Positions 56,036 through 64,000 of a stretch of DNA of 64,000 nt are shown one piece after another. Within the stretch, counting starts at the first letter, position 1, and each line of letters starts with the position of its first letter. The notes under the pieces are model-generated. The model searched no databases and was not told the DNA's origin. It saw nothing but the letters and a program-made list of their open reading frames with translations. The position numbers and the translations under genes are program-made. Source of the DNA: Pararge aegeria (taxonomy: Eukaryota > Arthropoda > Insecta > Lepidoptera > Nymphalidae); assembly GCF_905163445.1 (NCBI RefSeq), contig NC_053185.1:14650001-14714000 (forward strand), in the 5' to 3' direction.

Positions 56036-56400
56036 GCAACCTTGATAAAGCTTTTATAGCAACCGCGAACGTCCACCCCAGTACCACAAAGGGTCATGGT
56101 CGCGATACAACTTCTGCATGAAGCAGCGACGTCCGCTTACCTCCGAAGCAGCCGCCCGAATGGCCTTCCATCGCCACAGAGCAGGGGGGTATGTTTACCC
56201 GCCTGCCCCCTACCCCTCTCTCCAACCGTGCCAGCTGAGCAACGGCACGCTATATTTAGGTTGCGCTGTAAATATTCGCTCCAAGTACGGAAAGCGCCTC
56301 CTCCCGATGGGGGCAGGTAGGGGAGATCCAGCGCTACATAAAGCGCTAAAAGTTGAAAGTTCACCAACGCCCCGCACACAAGTTCGCAGTTCGCACTGTT
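56036..56400. promoter_or_regulatory. GC-rich island, possible promoter or exon
   Basis: About 360 bp with high GC and CpG, and overlapping open frames of 74, 94 (both +) and 80 (-) codons, which is expected of GC-rich DNA. Near its right end 'gctacataaagcgc' (TATA-like) is followed about 45 bp later by 'agttcgcagttcgcac', which could be a start region. I cannot tell promoter from exon. Confidence 0.35.
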
Positions 56401-58420
56401 AGAAAATGCTTTCTTTATTTAAATTCTATTGCAAGTTATTCCGTTTTGTAGTTTAATTTAAATTTACATCATCCTACTTTTCTCATTTCTTAGAGAAACC
56501 TTTAGTTAGCTTCTGTAGTTAACTCATAAGATCGATTTCCTGGCTAACTCCTGAAATAGAATCAGACCGACCATCGGTTGCGTTCAAAACTTTCCATACC
56601 GTCTTATTTATAAAAAAAATATACCTACGTAAAAGATTTGAACTTGCATTGTAAAACTAGGTACAAACGTAAGTTAAATGCATAACTTTTATTAAATTGA
56701 ATATGTTTTTTTCAAAAACATGGACACAATATAACACAAACAAAACAATGTTCTCAAACTGTGCGCCTTTGTTTAGCAGCTTTTATAACACACCTCATAT
56801 AATGTTAACATTGTATTCATCCTTTGGAACGGTTACTGTTATGGCAGCACCGACCAATTCAGGCAAAACATCAAATTATACGCTCACAAAATTATGACGT
56901 GATGAAAACGTGCTATAGTGGCCAGTCAGGGTTGCTCCCAAAATATGAATTCCTTTTTACCGAAATTAAAACAGATTACCTTTATCCGTGATGGGCTATT
57001 TGCGTGCGTGAATAAACGAGGATGGTGTTTCGCTATATCATCGGCCATTCTATAAAGAAGAGTAGGGCAGACACATCTTGCGAGCATATAAGTTATTTGA
57101 ATGATATGATATTTCTAATCTCAGGAAGAAAATTGTGAGAAACCCTTTATACCATTCGGCATATACTCTTATAGCCTAGGTAAGAAATACCTCTTGATAC
57201 TTTTGCTATCATTAATTTAAACTTATTATAGCTTATTCAATTGAGATTGAGATATTATTTTTGATTATGTTTGCTATTATCAAATGAGGAACAATTTATA
57301 TGCAAATCAAATATATTTCACGACTACTAGTTTTTGTATTAAGAAATCCAAAAACTAGTCACTTATTATTTTAGTAGTTATCAAAATCATTACTTTCTGT
57401 CATCAAGAGAGGTATAAGGCTGTGTGAAAAGTTTGTATGCTTTGAATTTTGATTTGAAACATCAAATTCTCATGGTCGGCTTATAAGAATGTTAGTGTTC
57501 CTTCCGCGGGGGTTCAACTATTCAATTAGTATATGAAACTTATAATGACTAGTAAAAGTAACGCAGGACAGTGGTGATTGGCGAATTATAATAATGTTGA
57601 AGGCCAAGATCCTCGATGGGTCACCGAGCCAGCAAAGTAAGTAAGTAATTACTACCTGAACGTCATGCAAACAAATTTTACGCTAAGTGCTTGCCGATCG
57701 TAGATAGTTGGATTGGCAGCCGAGGTCGCTTTTACGTGCTATAAATATATGGCTTTTGTTAAATAGCGTGAGTTGATGTTTTCAAAGGGGGTAGGCAAAT
57801 CTGGTAGAGGCCTAGCTTGTTTAATGTTTTTCCGAAGAAAGATCTCTAAGTGTGTACCCTATATTTTCCACCCGGTCTTGTCTGAGTCAGGGCCGTTAGT
57901 TTTTAGTAAGGGAACGAAAAAAATATGCTTCAGTACGATTTGAGTTTATCAATGCCATTCAGACACTATCAGATTTTTCCGAAACCCTTTTACAACATTG
58001 AACATAACTTGTTTATGTTCTGTTCAGTAGTGGTATATTCGCGGTGTGGCTTCGGGGTTCCTGTAGGTCCAGATATCCCTGACACTGATATGAGAGAATG
58101 GAGTATATAAGTTCCATATATCTTTCGACTGCAAATAAGTAGGTAGGGGAAATTTCAATAATAATGGCTTTTAAAAATAGTGAAGTACACAGCACAGAAC
58201 GCCATATTAAAGGCGTTATATTTAAAATTGAACAAAACGATCGCCAGTCGATATGACTGCCCTTTTCCTGGAAAATAATATCTCATTGGGTTGCTTATTA
58301 TAGATTCTATAGAAACGTTGTCGACTTAAAGAGGCGTAATCAGATACAGCTGACAACAACAATGTTCCGTTTCTATTTGTAATTGACGAGGGTGAAGACC
58401 TTCATTGATAACTAAAAAGC
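56401..58420. other. No gene recognised
   Basis: AT-rich. An 11-bp stem ('actagtttttg'/'caaaaactagt') spans 57,326-57,359. Downstream flank of the WD40 gene's poly(A) signals. Confidence 0.4.
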
Positions 58421-58423
58421 AAT

Positions 58424-58455
58424 TTTATTGCAATTTATTGCAGTGCAACTTTATT
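58424..58455 (-). promoter_or_regulatory. Poly(A) signals of the WD40 gene
   Basis: Three AATAAA hexamers on the minus strand (plus-strand TTTATT at 58,450-58,455, 58,434-58,439 and 58,424-58,429), 26-60 nt after the stop codon at 58,482-58,484. Confidence 0.65.
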
Positions 58456-58481
58456 ATGTTATAGCCCTTGCTAGGGAAAAG

Positions 58482-58859
58482 TTATATGGGTTGACTGATA
58501 TCAGATGTAGCATCGCGGGTTAGAGAAGATGTCACATTGCTGATCGTAGTTTTAACCTGCGAAGTCTGTTTCATATCGGAGTTACTTTTTTCATCAAACC
58601 AATTTGGATCTCTGATCGTGTAATCATACTCCGGTTCAGATTCCACGTTGTGTTTCTCGTGTTTGGGATCGTGGAAACTAACGATGTTCAAAACTGGTGC
58701 GGTTCCACCGAAAGCGATTTTTTCATTATGGCTGGTGATAGCCAGAACTGTTCCAGGTGCTGGATAGGAACAGGAGACGTATCGGTTATGGAGGTTGATG
58801 ATTTCGACACAGTTGGTGCCGCTGCCGCCGATGATGCCATACTTCCCTTTACGATTGTA
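58482..58859 (-). CDS. WD40-repeat protein, 3'-terminal exon
   Basis: 125 codons plus stop, phase 0. A 3' splice site 'taattattttccag' precedes the exon; the coding sequence starts YNRKGKYGIIGGSG. Two WD-like blades are visible: YGIIGGSGTNCVEIINL near residue 7 and EKIAFGGTAPVLNIVSF near 42. A charged, serine/threonine-rich C-terminus (ESEPEYDYTIRDPNW, then QTSQVKTTISNV) follows, outside the propeller. Partner exon: 61,711-61,869. Codon usage is mixed and GC-richer than the surroundings. WD40 proteins are scaffolds; the specific family is not recognised, so no function is given. An opposite-strand 74-codon frame over the same DNA is a shadow. Confidence 0.72.
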   Translation of the reverse strand, partial: YNRKGKYGIIGGSGTNCVEIINLHNRYVSCSYPAPGTVLAITSHNEKIAFGGTAPVLNIVSFHDPKHEKHNVESEPEYDYTIRDPNWFDEKSNSDMKQTSQVKTTISNVTSSLTRDATSDISQPI

Positions 58860-59029
58860 CTGGAAAATAATTAAAAAGCTACTTATTTTTGTTCCAAATT
58901 CAAGGTCTCTTTTATAAAGATTGGTAAAGATGGTGATGTTTTCAAAACAGATCGTATTAGTATATTATGATTATCTAAATTTTGTAACAATGAATTATTT
59001 TCAATTATATTTTTTTGTACTAATTTCTG

Positions 59030-59275
59030 ACGGCCGATTGGCGCAGTGGGCATTGACCATGCTTTCTGAGCCCAAAGCTGTGGGTTCGAATCCAACCACT
59101 GGGAAATGTTTGTGTGATGAACATGAATGTTTTTCAGTATCCGTATATAACAGGTATTTATGTTTATTATTCATAAATATTCATTAGTCATCTCAGTTCC
59201 CATTACACAAGCTACGTTTACTTTGGGGCTGGATGGCGCTGTGTGTATTGTATTAATATATTTATTTAGCAGAAT
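59030..59275 (+). repeat. SINE-B, near full length
   Basis: 'gacggccgattggcgcagtg' (A box), 'gtgggttcgaatccaacca' (B box), 'cccattacacaagctacgtt', 'tactttggggctggatggc'. It is antisense to the host gene's intron. Confidence 0.85.
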
Positions 59276-59817
59276 AATACATGTGTTAAATTGAAACAGA
59301 TTTTTATGACCTGCGCGGAAAAAGGGTCAACCGTCTAAACATTACATCACTTTTATCCATTGAAGAGAGGATATAAAAGCATTTATCCACCATGCTGCTC
59401 CATCACGGGTCTGTGGGATTAAACCATAAATAATCATATTAGTAATATTAAACGAGCCCGGCTTAATATAGACTCCGAGGCATGAGGGTAGATACTACCA
59501 ACTTCCTAACTCCTTGGGTACTTTGATTTTTTAGACAGAAATAGTCAATATTTGGCAATTAAATATTCGAATCCATGCCCTTTCGATCCGTAATCGAATA
59601 TGCGATAAACTAACGAAGCAGTTTCGTATATTTTGAGTGAAACATCCTATAAGGTTTTCCAGAGCAGCGTATACAAAAGCAGCGATTTACAACGTGAAAA
59701 GCGCAATCGAACGGAGCGTGAATTGTGTCTTGATTTCATATAACAGCTTTTATTAGTTATCTGTCGAAAAGCTTGGCTCACTTGTCATTGAGATCAACTG
59801 ATATAATTCTAGAACAG

Positions 59818-60115
59818 AAACGGTGATAGCCCAGTGTATAGGACTTCGGTCTCACTTACAAGGGGGCTGTTTGAGTCCCTGGCACACACCTGTAACTTTT
59901 TTAATAAATATATCACTTGTTTCAACGTCCAAGGAGAACTTCTTGAGGAAACCTGCATGCCTCAGACGGCTCCATAATGCTCTCAAAGGCTCTCATGCAA
60001 AGGCGTCTGCAGTAAACTAATCTGCATTGGGCCAGCGTAGTAGACTATGCTCTTATCAATGTACGGAGATGATCCGTGCCGGTAATGGGTCGATATGATG
60101 ATGATGATGATGAAT
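59818..60115 (+). repeat. SINE-C, full length
   Basis: 'aacggtgatagcccagtg' (A box), 'gctgtttgagtccctgg' (degraded B box), 'ggaaacctgcatgcctcaga', 'ccataatgctctcaaagg', tail 'gatatgatgatgatgatgat'. Contains a short internal duplication of 'ctctcaaaggctctcatgc'. Confidence 0.85.
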
Positions 60116-60727
60116 ATTATTCTTAATTTTACCTACGTTCCAGAGTCCGTTATCGCCACGATCCTGTGTGTTTGGTGCTTAAAAACGATGTAACCGTTTA
60201 ATATTATTGAATGCGTTGGTAGAAAATTTGTGCTTATACTTAAATATAATGAGTTGGGTCTTAAATGGGCTTGACCCTACCTTATCCATACTTATCAGTG
60301 TATTTACCTAAAGAATTGCTGGAGGCAGCCAGTTTTACAATAACATTATCACGTAGGTACTTTGTTCTAATGTTTGCTTTGAAAACACTGAATAAACTGT
60401 TGTATTATTAGTATCATTTTCAGAGGTTTCAAAGGTTTTAGAGAGGTTGTTTTCCTTTAATTCTTGGAGGGTTCTAAAGTACGTTTCGTAAGCAGGTACC
60501 GATGTTTTGCTTTGCAAGGTCGGCTGCGGTCATGTTAGAATATTATTTTGATGTTTCGATCCAACTTGGCTACGCTTAAGAGGTCAAAATGTTAATTGCT
60601 TTACCTGAGGTAAATGGAATGCCATGGTCATTTGCCTGCAACTGTATGTTATGTTAATAACATTTTCGAGAACGAAATCGAATCCGGATAACTTACCTTA
60701 AGTAAAGAAAAATGTGGTGGGAACGGG

Positions 60728-61020
60728 AGAGGTGATAGTTTAGTTGTTAGGACTTCGACTTAACTTTCAGGGGGCAGAGTTCAAATCCCAGCCCGCACTA
60801 TTAACTTTTCTAAGTTATTTGCGTTTTAAGAAATATTAATATAATTTGCTTTAACGGTGAAGGAAAACACCGTGTGGAAATCTTGAGTGTTCATGCCTGA
60901 GAGTTCTCCATAATGTTCTCAAAGGCGTGTGGAGTCCATCAATCTGCACTGAGACAGCGTGGTGGACTAAATCTTCAATCTTTCTCATTTGTGGCTAAAG
61001 AGGCCCTGTAGGGGGGGGGG
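60728..61020 (+). repeat. SINE-C, full length, with G-run
   Basis: 'gaggtgatagtttagttgtt' (A box), 'gagttcaaatcccagcc' (B box), 'ggtgaaggaaaacacc', 'ccataatgttctcaaaggcg'. Ends near an 11-12 nt G-run at 61,010-61,021 in place of the usual tail. Confidence 0.85.
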
Positions 61021-61312
61021 GCGTATTATATGTATAACTATGAATTTGGCAGGTTAACTAAATTGTTAATACAAATTCACCACACGTCGCTATATTAGTA
61101 AGAAGATAAATTTCCCGTGTGTTTTTAATATTTGTATTTAAATTACTGATCAGATGTTATCTGATCTTTTCTCGGTATAGTTAATATAAATCAAAATTAG
61201 CTTTTAAAGGCAATTTATTAATTGCCACATATAATTTGGTGTTGATTTGTGTACGTACGTGTGTATTTTTACGTTTTGTTTTGTTACTTTTTTATTTTCT
61301 TTATTCTACTAC

Positions 61313-61590
61313 AAGTTGGCTTTTGATTGTAATCTCACCAGCTGGTAAGTGATGATGCAGACTAACAGGATAGATAACGGACTTACCTTTTAATGGTATT
61401 TTATGAAATTAAATCCGAATCCCTAATCGATTCCTACACGACTAGGCGATGCGTACCCGAGGCTAAATCGTTTAGCAGCACGTCTTTGTTGGTAGGGCGG
61501 TAACTAGCCTTTGCCGAAGCCTACCAACAGACAAAAGCAGAGAAAATTAAGAAATTATAAATTTCTGAATTTTCTCTGATCTGTCGGGGA
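61313..61590 (-). repeat. SINE-A copy, with duplicated body segment
   Basis: Reverse orientation: tail 'tggtaagtgatgatgcagac', 'taatcgattcctacacgac', 'ggtagggcggtaactagcc', then 'gaaattataaatttctgaa' and 'ttttctctgatctg'. The last part repeats the family start in inverted sense. Confidence 0.7.
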
Positions 61591-61710
61591 TTGTACTAAG
61601 GGTCTCCGAGGATGTTACGAAGTCCGGAAGATTAGTTTAGAAACGATCTATTTGAATTAGCGTCTAAACTTGTTCAAGAAGAAAGGTTAAGTTATACTTT
61701 TTTCACTGAC

Positions 61711-61869
61711 CTCTTTAGATCTCCAGTATCGACAAGCGTAAATATATTCGCCATCGACGTCGGGCCGTCTGTTCTGCACTCTGACGGTGTGCAACTTTTT
61801 CTTGGCAACTAAATTCCATATAGTGAGGGCTTCTGTCGGCTGCCAACTACCGACAATGCAGTTATCTCT
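61711..61869 (-). CDS. WD40-repeat protein, internal exon (53 codons)
   Basis: Flanked by 'tctttttttag' (acceptor) and 'gag|gtcagt' (donor). Open in phase 0 on both ends, so it joins the terminal exon without a shift. It begins RDNCIVGSWQPTEALTIWNL, a textbook WD40 strand pattern (GSW...L.IWNL), and ends with EYIYACRYWRSKE. Alternative AG sites 2 or 4 nt inward are possible because of the 'agagag' at the junction. No stop in frame; the other two frames are closed. Confidence 0.75.
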
Positions 61870-62480
61870 CTAAAAAAAGATATTAATCGTTATTTTTCCT
61901 TTTGACCTAAATTTTTTGTCCGTTCTTAGTATTTGATTTTCACTTGAGGTTGCAACCGCTTTTTTATTATAATAAATATTTCAGGTTACCCTTAAAATAA
62001 TTCAAATAACAAACAACGATGTACCAAGCATTCAATAAATTTTAGCAAATTGCTAGCGAATTCATCCGCGTTTATTTTGGGTTTATAAGAATTACGCAAC
62101 TACCAGTTATTTTCCCGGGATATAATGTATATTTCTTTATGCCGTCCTTATGAAGCATACTGTTTCTATGTAAAATTTTACCAGAATAAGTTAAGCGATC
62201 AAGCCAGTTAAACTAATACTAATTTTTAAAGGCATCTTTTACCAGCATCTCTTCCGGGATAATGTTTTTCTCTATATTGTATGTCCATCTCGAGATCACA
62301 AGCTGAATGTATGCCAAATATTATCAACATCGGTTCAAAGGTTGAGCCGAACATAGGTAACAAACAAACAAACGCACTTTTGCATTAATAAAATCAGTAT
62401 GTAAGTATATTATTACACTTTCATAGACAGTAAAGTATGTGAATATTTAAATAAGGAGATAACTCCTCACAGGTATTGCT
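61870..62480. other. No gene recognised (upstream intron)
   Basis: AT-rich. A Helitron-like or RTE-like reversed end ('gcattaataaaatcagtatg') lies at about 62,381-62,400. Confidence 0.4.
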
Positions 62481-62483
62481 GGC

Positions 62484-62700
62484 CGTGGATATTTCCATGT
62501 GAAACGTTTTCACGTTATATTGCAACCGTTTATCGTCAGTGGATAGCCGTGCTTTCCCATACGACTTTCCACATTACTTTCGGTGTTGTGAAAGACAGAT
62601 CCCTTGCAAGAATCAAATACAGTGCAAAGTGCTGTGTCAAGACTACTAAGCGTCAAGCAACCCATTTAGGGTGAAGTGAATACAAGATTGGTGCAGTATA
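62484..62700 (+). repeat. Probable retroelement 5' leader fragment
   Basis: 'ttcacgttatattgcaaccg', 'tttatcgtcagtggatagcc' and 'gaatcaaatacagtgcaaag' read like a leader segment that I associate with lepidopteran retroelements. Class uncertain. A 51-codon ATG-started frame runs antisense (62,665 down). Confidence 0.35.
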
Positions 62701-62811
62701 ATTACACACCAGTTAATAAGCTAAGATCGAACAAATTCTCATATATACACAAACATACAGTCCATTTACCATTTGTAACAAGTGCCGCGAAATATCACAT
62801 GTCTAGTTAGC

Positions 62812-63080
62812 TCATCATCATCATCAATTGCCTATTACTGACCAAATATAGGGCATTAGAATAGTTTAGGACTTAGTCCACCACGTAGACCAAGTGTAAA
62901 TTCAGACACTCTTTAGAGCATGATGGCGATCTCTCAGTCTTTCCTACACCGTTGAAGAAAGTGATGGTAAATTGTTAAATTAAAACGACACAAATCAGAA
63001 AAGTTACGGGTCAGGGATCGAACTCGGTGCCCCCGAAACGGAAACAGAAAACTTACCCACTGTACTATCACCGCTTATTA
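62812..63080 (-). repeat. SINE-C, full length
   Basis: Reverse orientation: tail 'tcatcatcatcatcaattgc', 'tagtccaccacgtagacc', B box reverse 'gggatcgaactcggtgcc', head reverse 'cactgtactatcaccgc'. Confidence 0.8.
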
Positions 63081-63226
63081 GTTAGCTCACAAGATTAAAT
63101 TTCATAAAACGATCCCTGATGTTTTGAAGATAGAAATGGAGGTAAACGCTAACAAAAATTATCTCATGGGAGACGGCTAACTTTTTCACAGGCGCACACT
63201 AATGAAAAGTATAATAAATAACGTAC

Positions 63227-63285
63227 CTCAAAGGCTCCGAACAAACTATGAGAGAACGTCAAAGTTGATAACGAGCGCAACAAAA
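63227..63285 (-). CDS. Candidate 59-nt upstream exon of the WD40 gene
   Basis: Minus-strand acceptor 'tttcatctacag' and a perfect donor 'gag|gtacgt' bracket 59 nt. Only one of three frames is open, and it ends in phase 0, matching the next exon. Translation LLRSLSTLTFSHSLFGAFE. WD40 relatives I remember carry a longer spacer before the 'GSW' strand, so a missing piece or a false exon is possible. Confidence 0.28.
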
Positions 63286-63289
63286 CTGT

Positions 63290-63900
63290 AGATGAAACCA
63301 AGTTCGTGACAAAGGCGGTTGTTTTTAATTAAAAGTACCTCGGAGTCTTAGTTCTATAAACATCTCAAGAGCTTCTAAGTATAGAACCAGTAGTTGAGCT
63401 TACGGCCAACCCCTGTTAAGAGATTCGTCGGGCGAAAATGCTTTGTTACCCGATTGGAAATTTTTGTGCCTCTTATATTTTGTGAAATGTATTTTACAAA
63501 TATTATAAAATAGATGTCCGTATTTTTAATTAAGTAAAATTAAAAAAAAAACATTAGTAGGTACGTTAGTATGGGTGCAGGCCAGGTATCTTATAGTTAA
63601 GGTTTCGAAGATTAGCTCAGCAAGCTGCCCCAATGTGGGTTGGCGAGCTTTAACCACAGGTGGCTTAGTACTCTCTGACTCGTATTATACGAGTTTGAAT
63701 CTTTTCGAATATACAATTTCTACACAAAAGAATATCATATTCTTTTTGAATGCGTTAAAACTTTTTTATTTCTATTTGCTAGTGTTAGAAAATGGAAACA
63801 AAAATGTTTGGTAGACGGCCGATATAGAAAAAATGTTGTTAGACCAATATACTTGTGAACTGAAAACAGTAGATAGTGCGCGTTAGAATCAATTTCATAA
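63290..63900. other. No gene recognised
   Basis: AT-rich. A 79-codon frame at 63,575-63,814 (+) shows no domain. No further exon of the WD40 gene could be fixed here. Confidence 0.4.
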
Positions 63901-63904
63901 TTAT

Positions 63905-64000
63905 AGTAGTGGCAGTGCTTTTTGTGACAGAGCTCGTCCGGGGAAGAACAACTTATTTCTTCCGCAAAGCAGCGTTTTTGCGATGCTCTGTTCCGGTAAG
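63905..64000 (+). repeat. LINE-derived repeat ('gacagagctc' family), cut by window edge
   Basis: 'gtgctttttgtgacagagct', 'cgtccgggga', 'gatgctctgttccggtaag' match 45,235-45,350. Confidence 0.5.

Larger units (their letters stand above)
58866..61705 (-). other. Intron of the WD40 gene, filled with SINEs
   Basis: 2.85-kb intron with a GT donor ('gag|gtcagt' at 61,711/61,710) and AG acceptor at 58,860-58,861. It contains one SINE-B, two SINE-C and one SINE-A. The rest is AT-rich without exon-like structure that I noticed. Confidence 0.6.

Noticed and set aside
58650..58874. 74-codon open frame on the plus strand
   Set aside because: It is the antisense shadow of the WD40 terminal exon, which has splice and poly(A) support on the minus strand.
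59818..59890. tRNA gene suggested by A and B boxes in SINE-C
   Set aside because: Member of a dispersed SINE family with a long non-tRNA body.
62513..62665. ATG-started 51-codon frame on the minus strand as first exon of the WD40 gene
   Set aside because: The sequence reads as a retroelement leader on the opposite strand, and the peptide has no WD-like pattern.
1..64000. CRISPR array, operon, prophage or other prokaryotic system
   Set aside because: No spaced direct repeats, no dense gene strings; repeats and splice signals are animal type.

Overview
The window is eukaryotic, AT-rich and dominated by transposable elements. The repeats look lepidopteran (butterfly or moth): tRNA-headed SINEs, Helitron-like 'ctactaatattataaatgcgaaagt'-type ends, RTE and jockey/CR1-group LINE tails, and a BEL/Pao element. 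I infer the order from remembered repeat signatures; the species cannot be named from the sequence. There is no CRISPR array, operon or rRNA. Nearly all short open frames are chance frames inside repeats.

Layout. 1-30 kb is intergenic or intronic sequence packed with decayed repeats. Three tRNA-derived SINE families recur, here called SINE-A, SINE-B and SINE-C, together with Helitron-like fragments, LINE 3' ends and RTE relics. 30.6-32.4 kb is a 5'-truncated but otherwise undamaged jockey/CR1-group LINE on the minus strand, with poly(A) tail and probable target-site duplication. 33-39.7 kb is repeat-rich DNA with a local cluster of related about 80-bp segments and a 158-bp tandem duplication. 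39,720-45,078 is a complete-looking BEL/Pao LTR retrotransposon on the minus strand: two 579-bp LTRs that read as identical, a perfect 5-bp target-site duplication (gtatg), a tRNA-Phe-like primer binding site and one long ORF. That ORF keeps Gag and protease but has lost the reverse transcriptase and the integrase core. 45-58 kb is again repeat-rich, with GC-rich islands near 53.7 and 56.1 kb.

58.4-61.9 kb (possibly to 63.3 kb) holds the 3' part of the only host gene I can support, on the minus strand: an internal exon and a terminal exon of a WD40-repeat protein. They have matching phase, canonical splice sites and three AATAAA signals just after the stop. Its 2.85-kb intron has filled with SINEs.

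How the parts relate. The SINE-A family ends in about 45 nt that match the 3' end of the LINE at 30.6 kb, starting around the LINE's stop codon. This is what is expected of a SINE mobilised by that LINE's reverse transcriptase. The BEL/Pao element cannot move without enzymes supplied in trans, yet it looks freshly inserted. I saw no wholly new multi-gene system. The items most worth checking are the RT-less BEL/Pao element with a retained ORF, the SINE/LINE tail sharing, and the large number of perfect foldbacks, one of which can be shown to have arisen inside a SINE copy.
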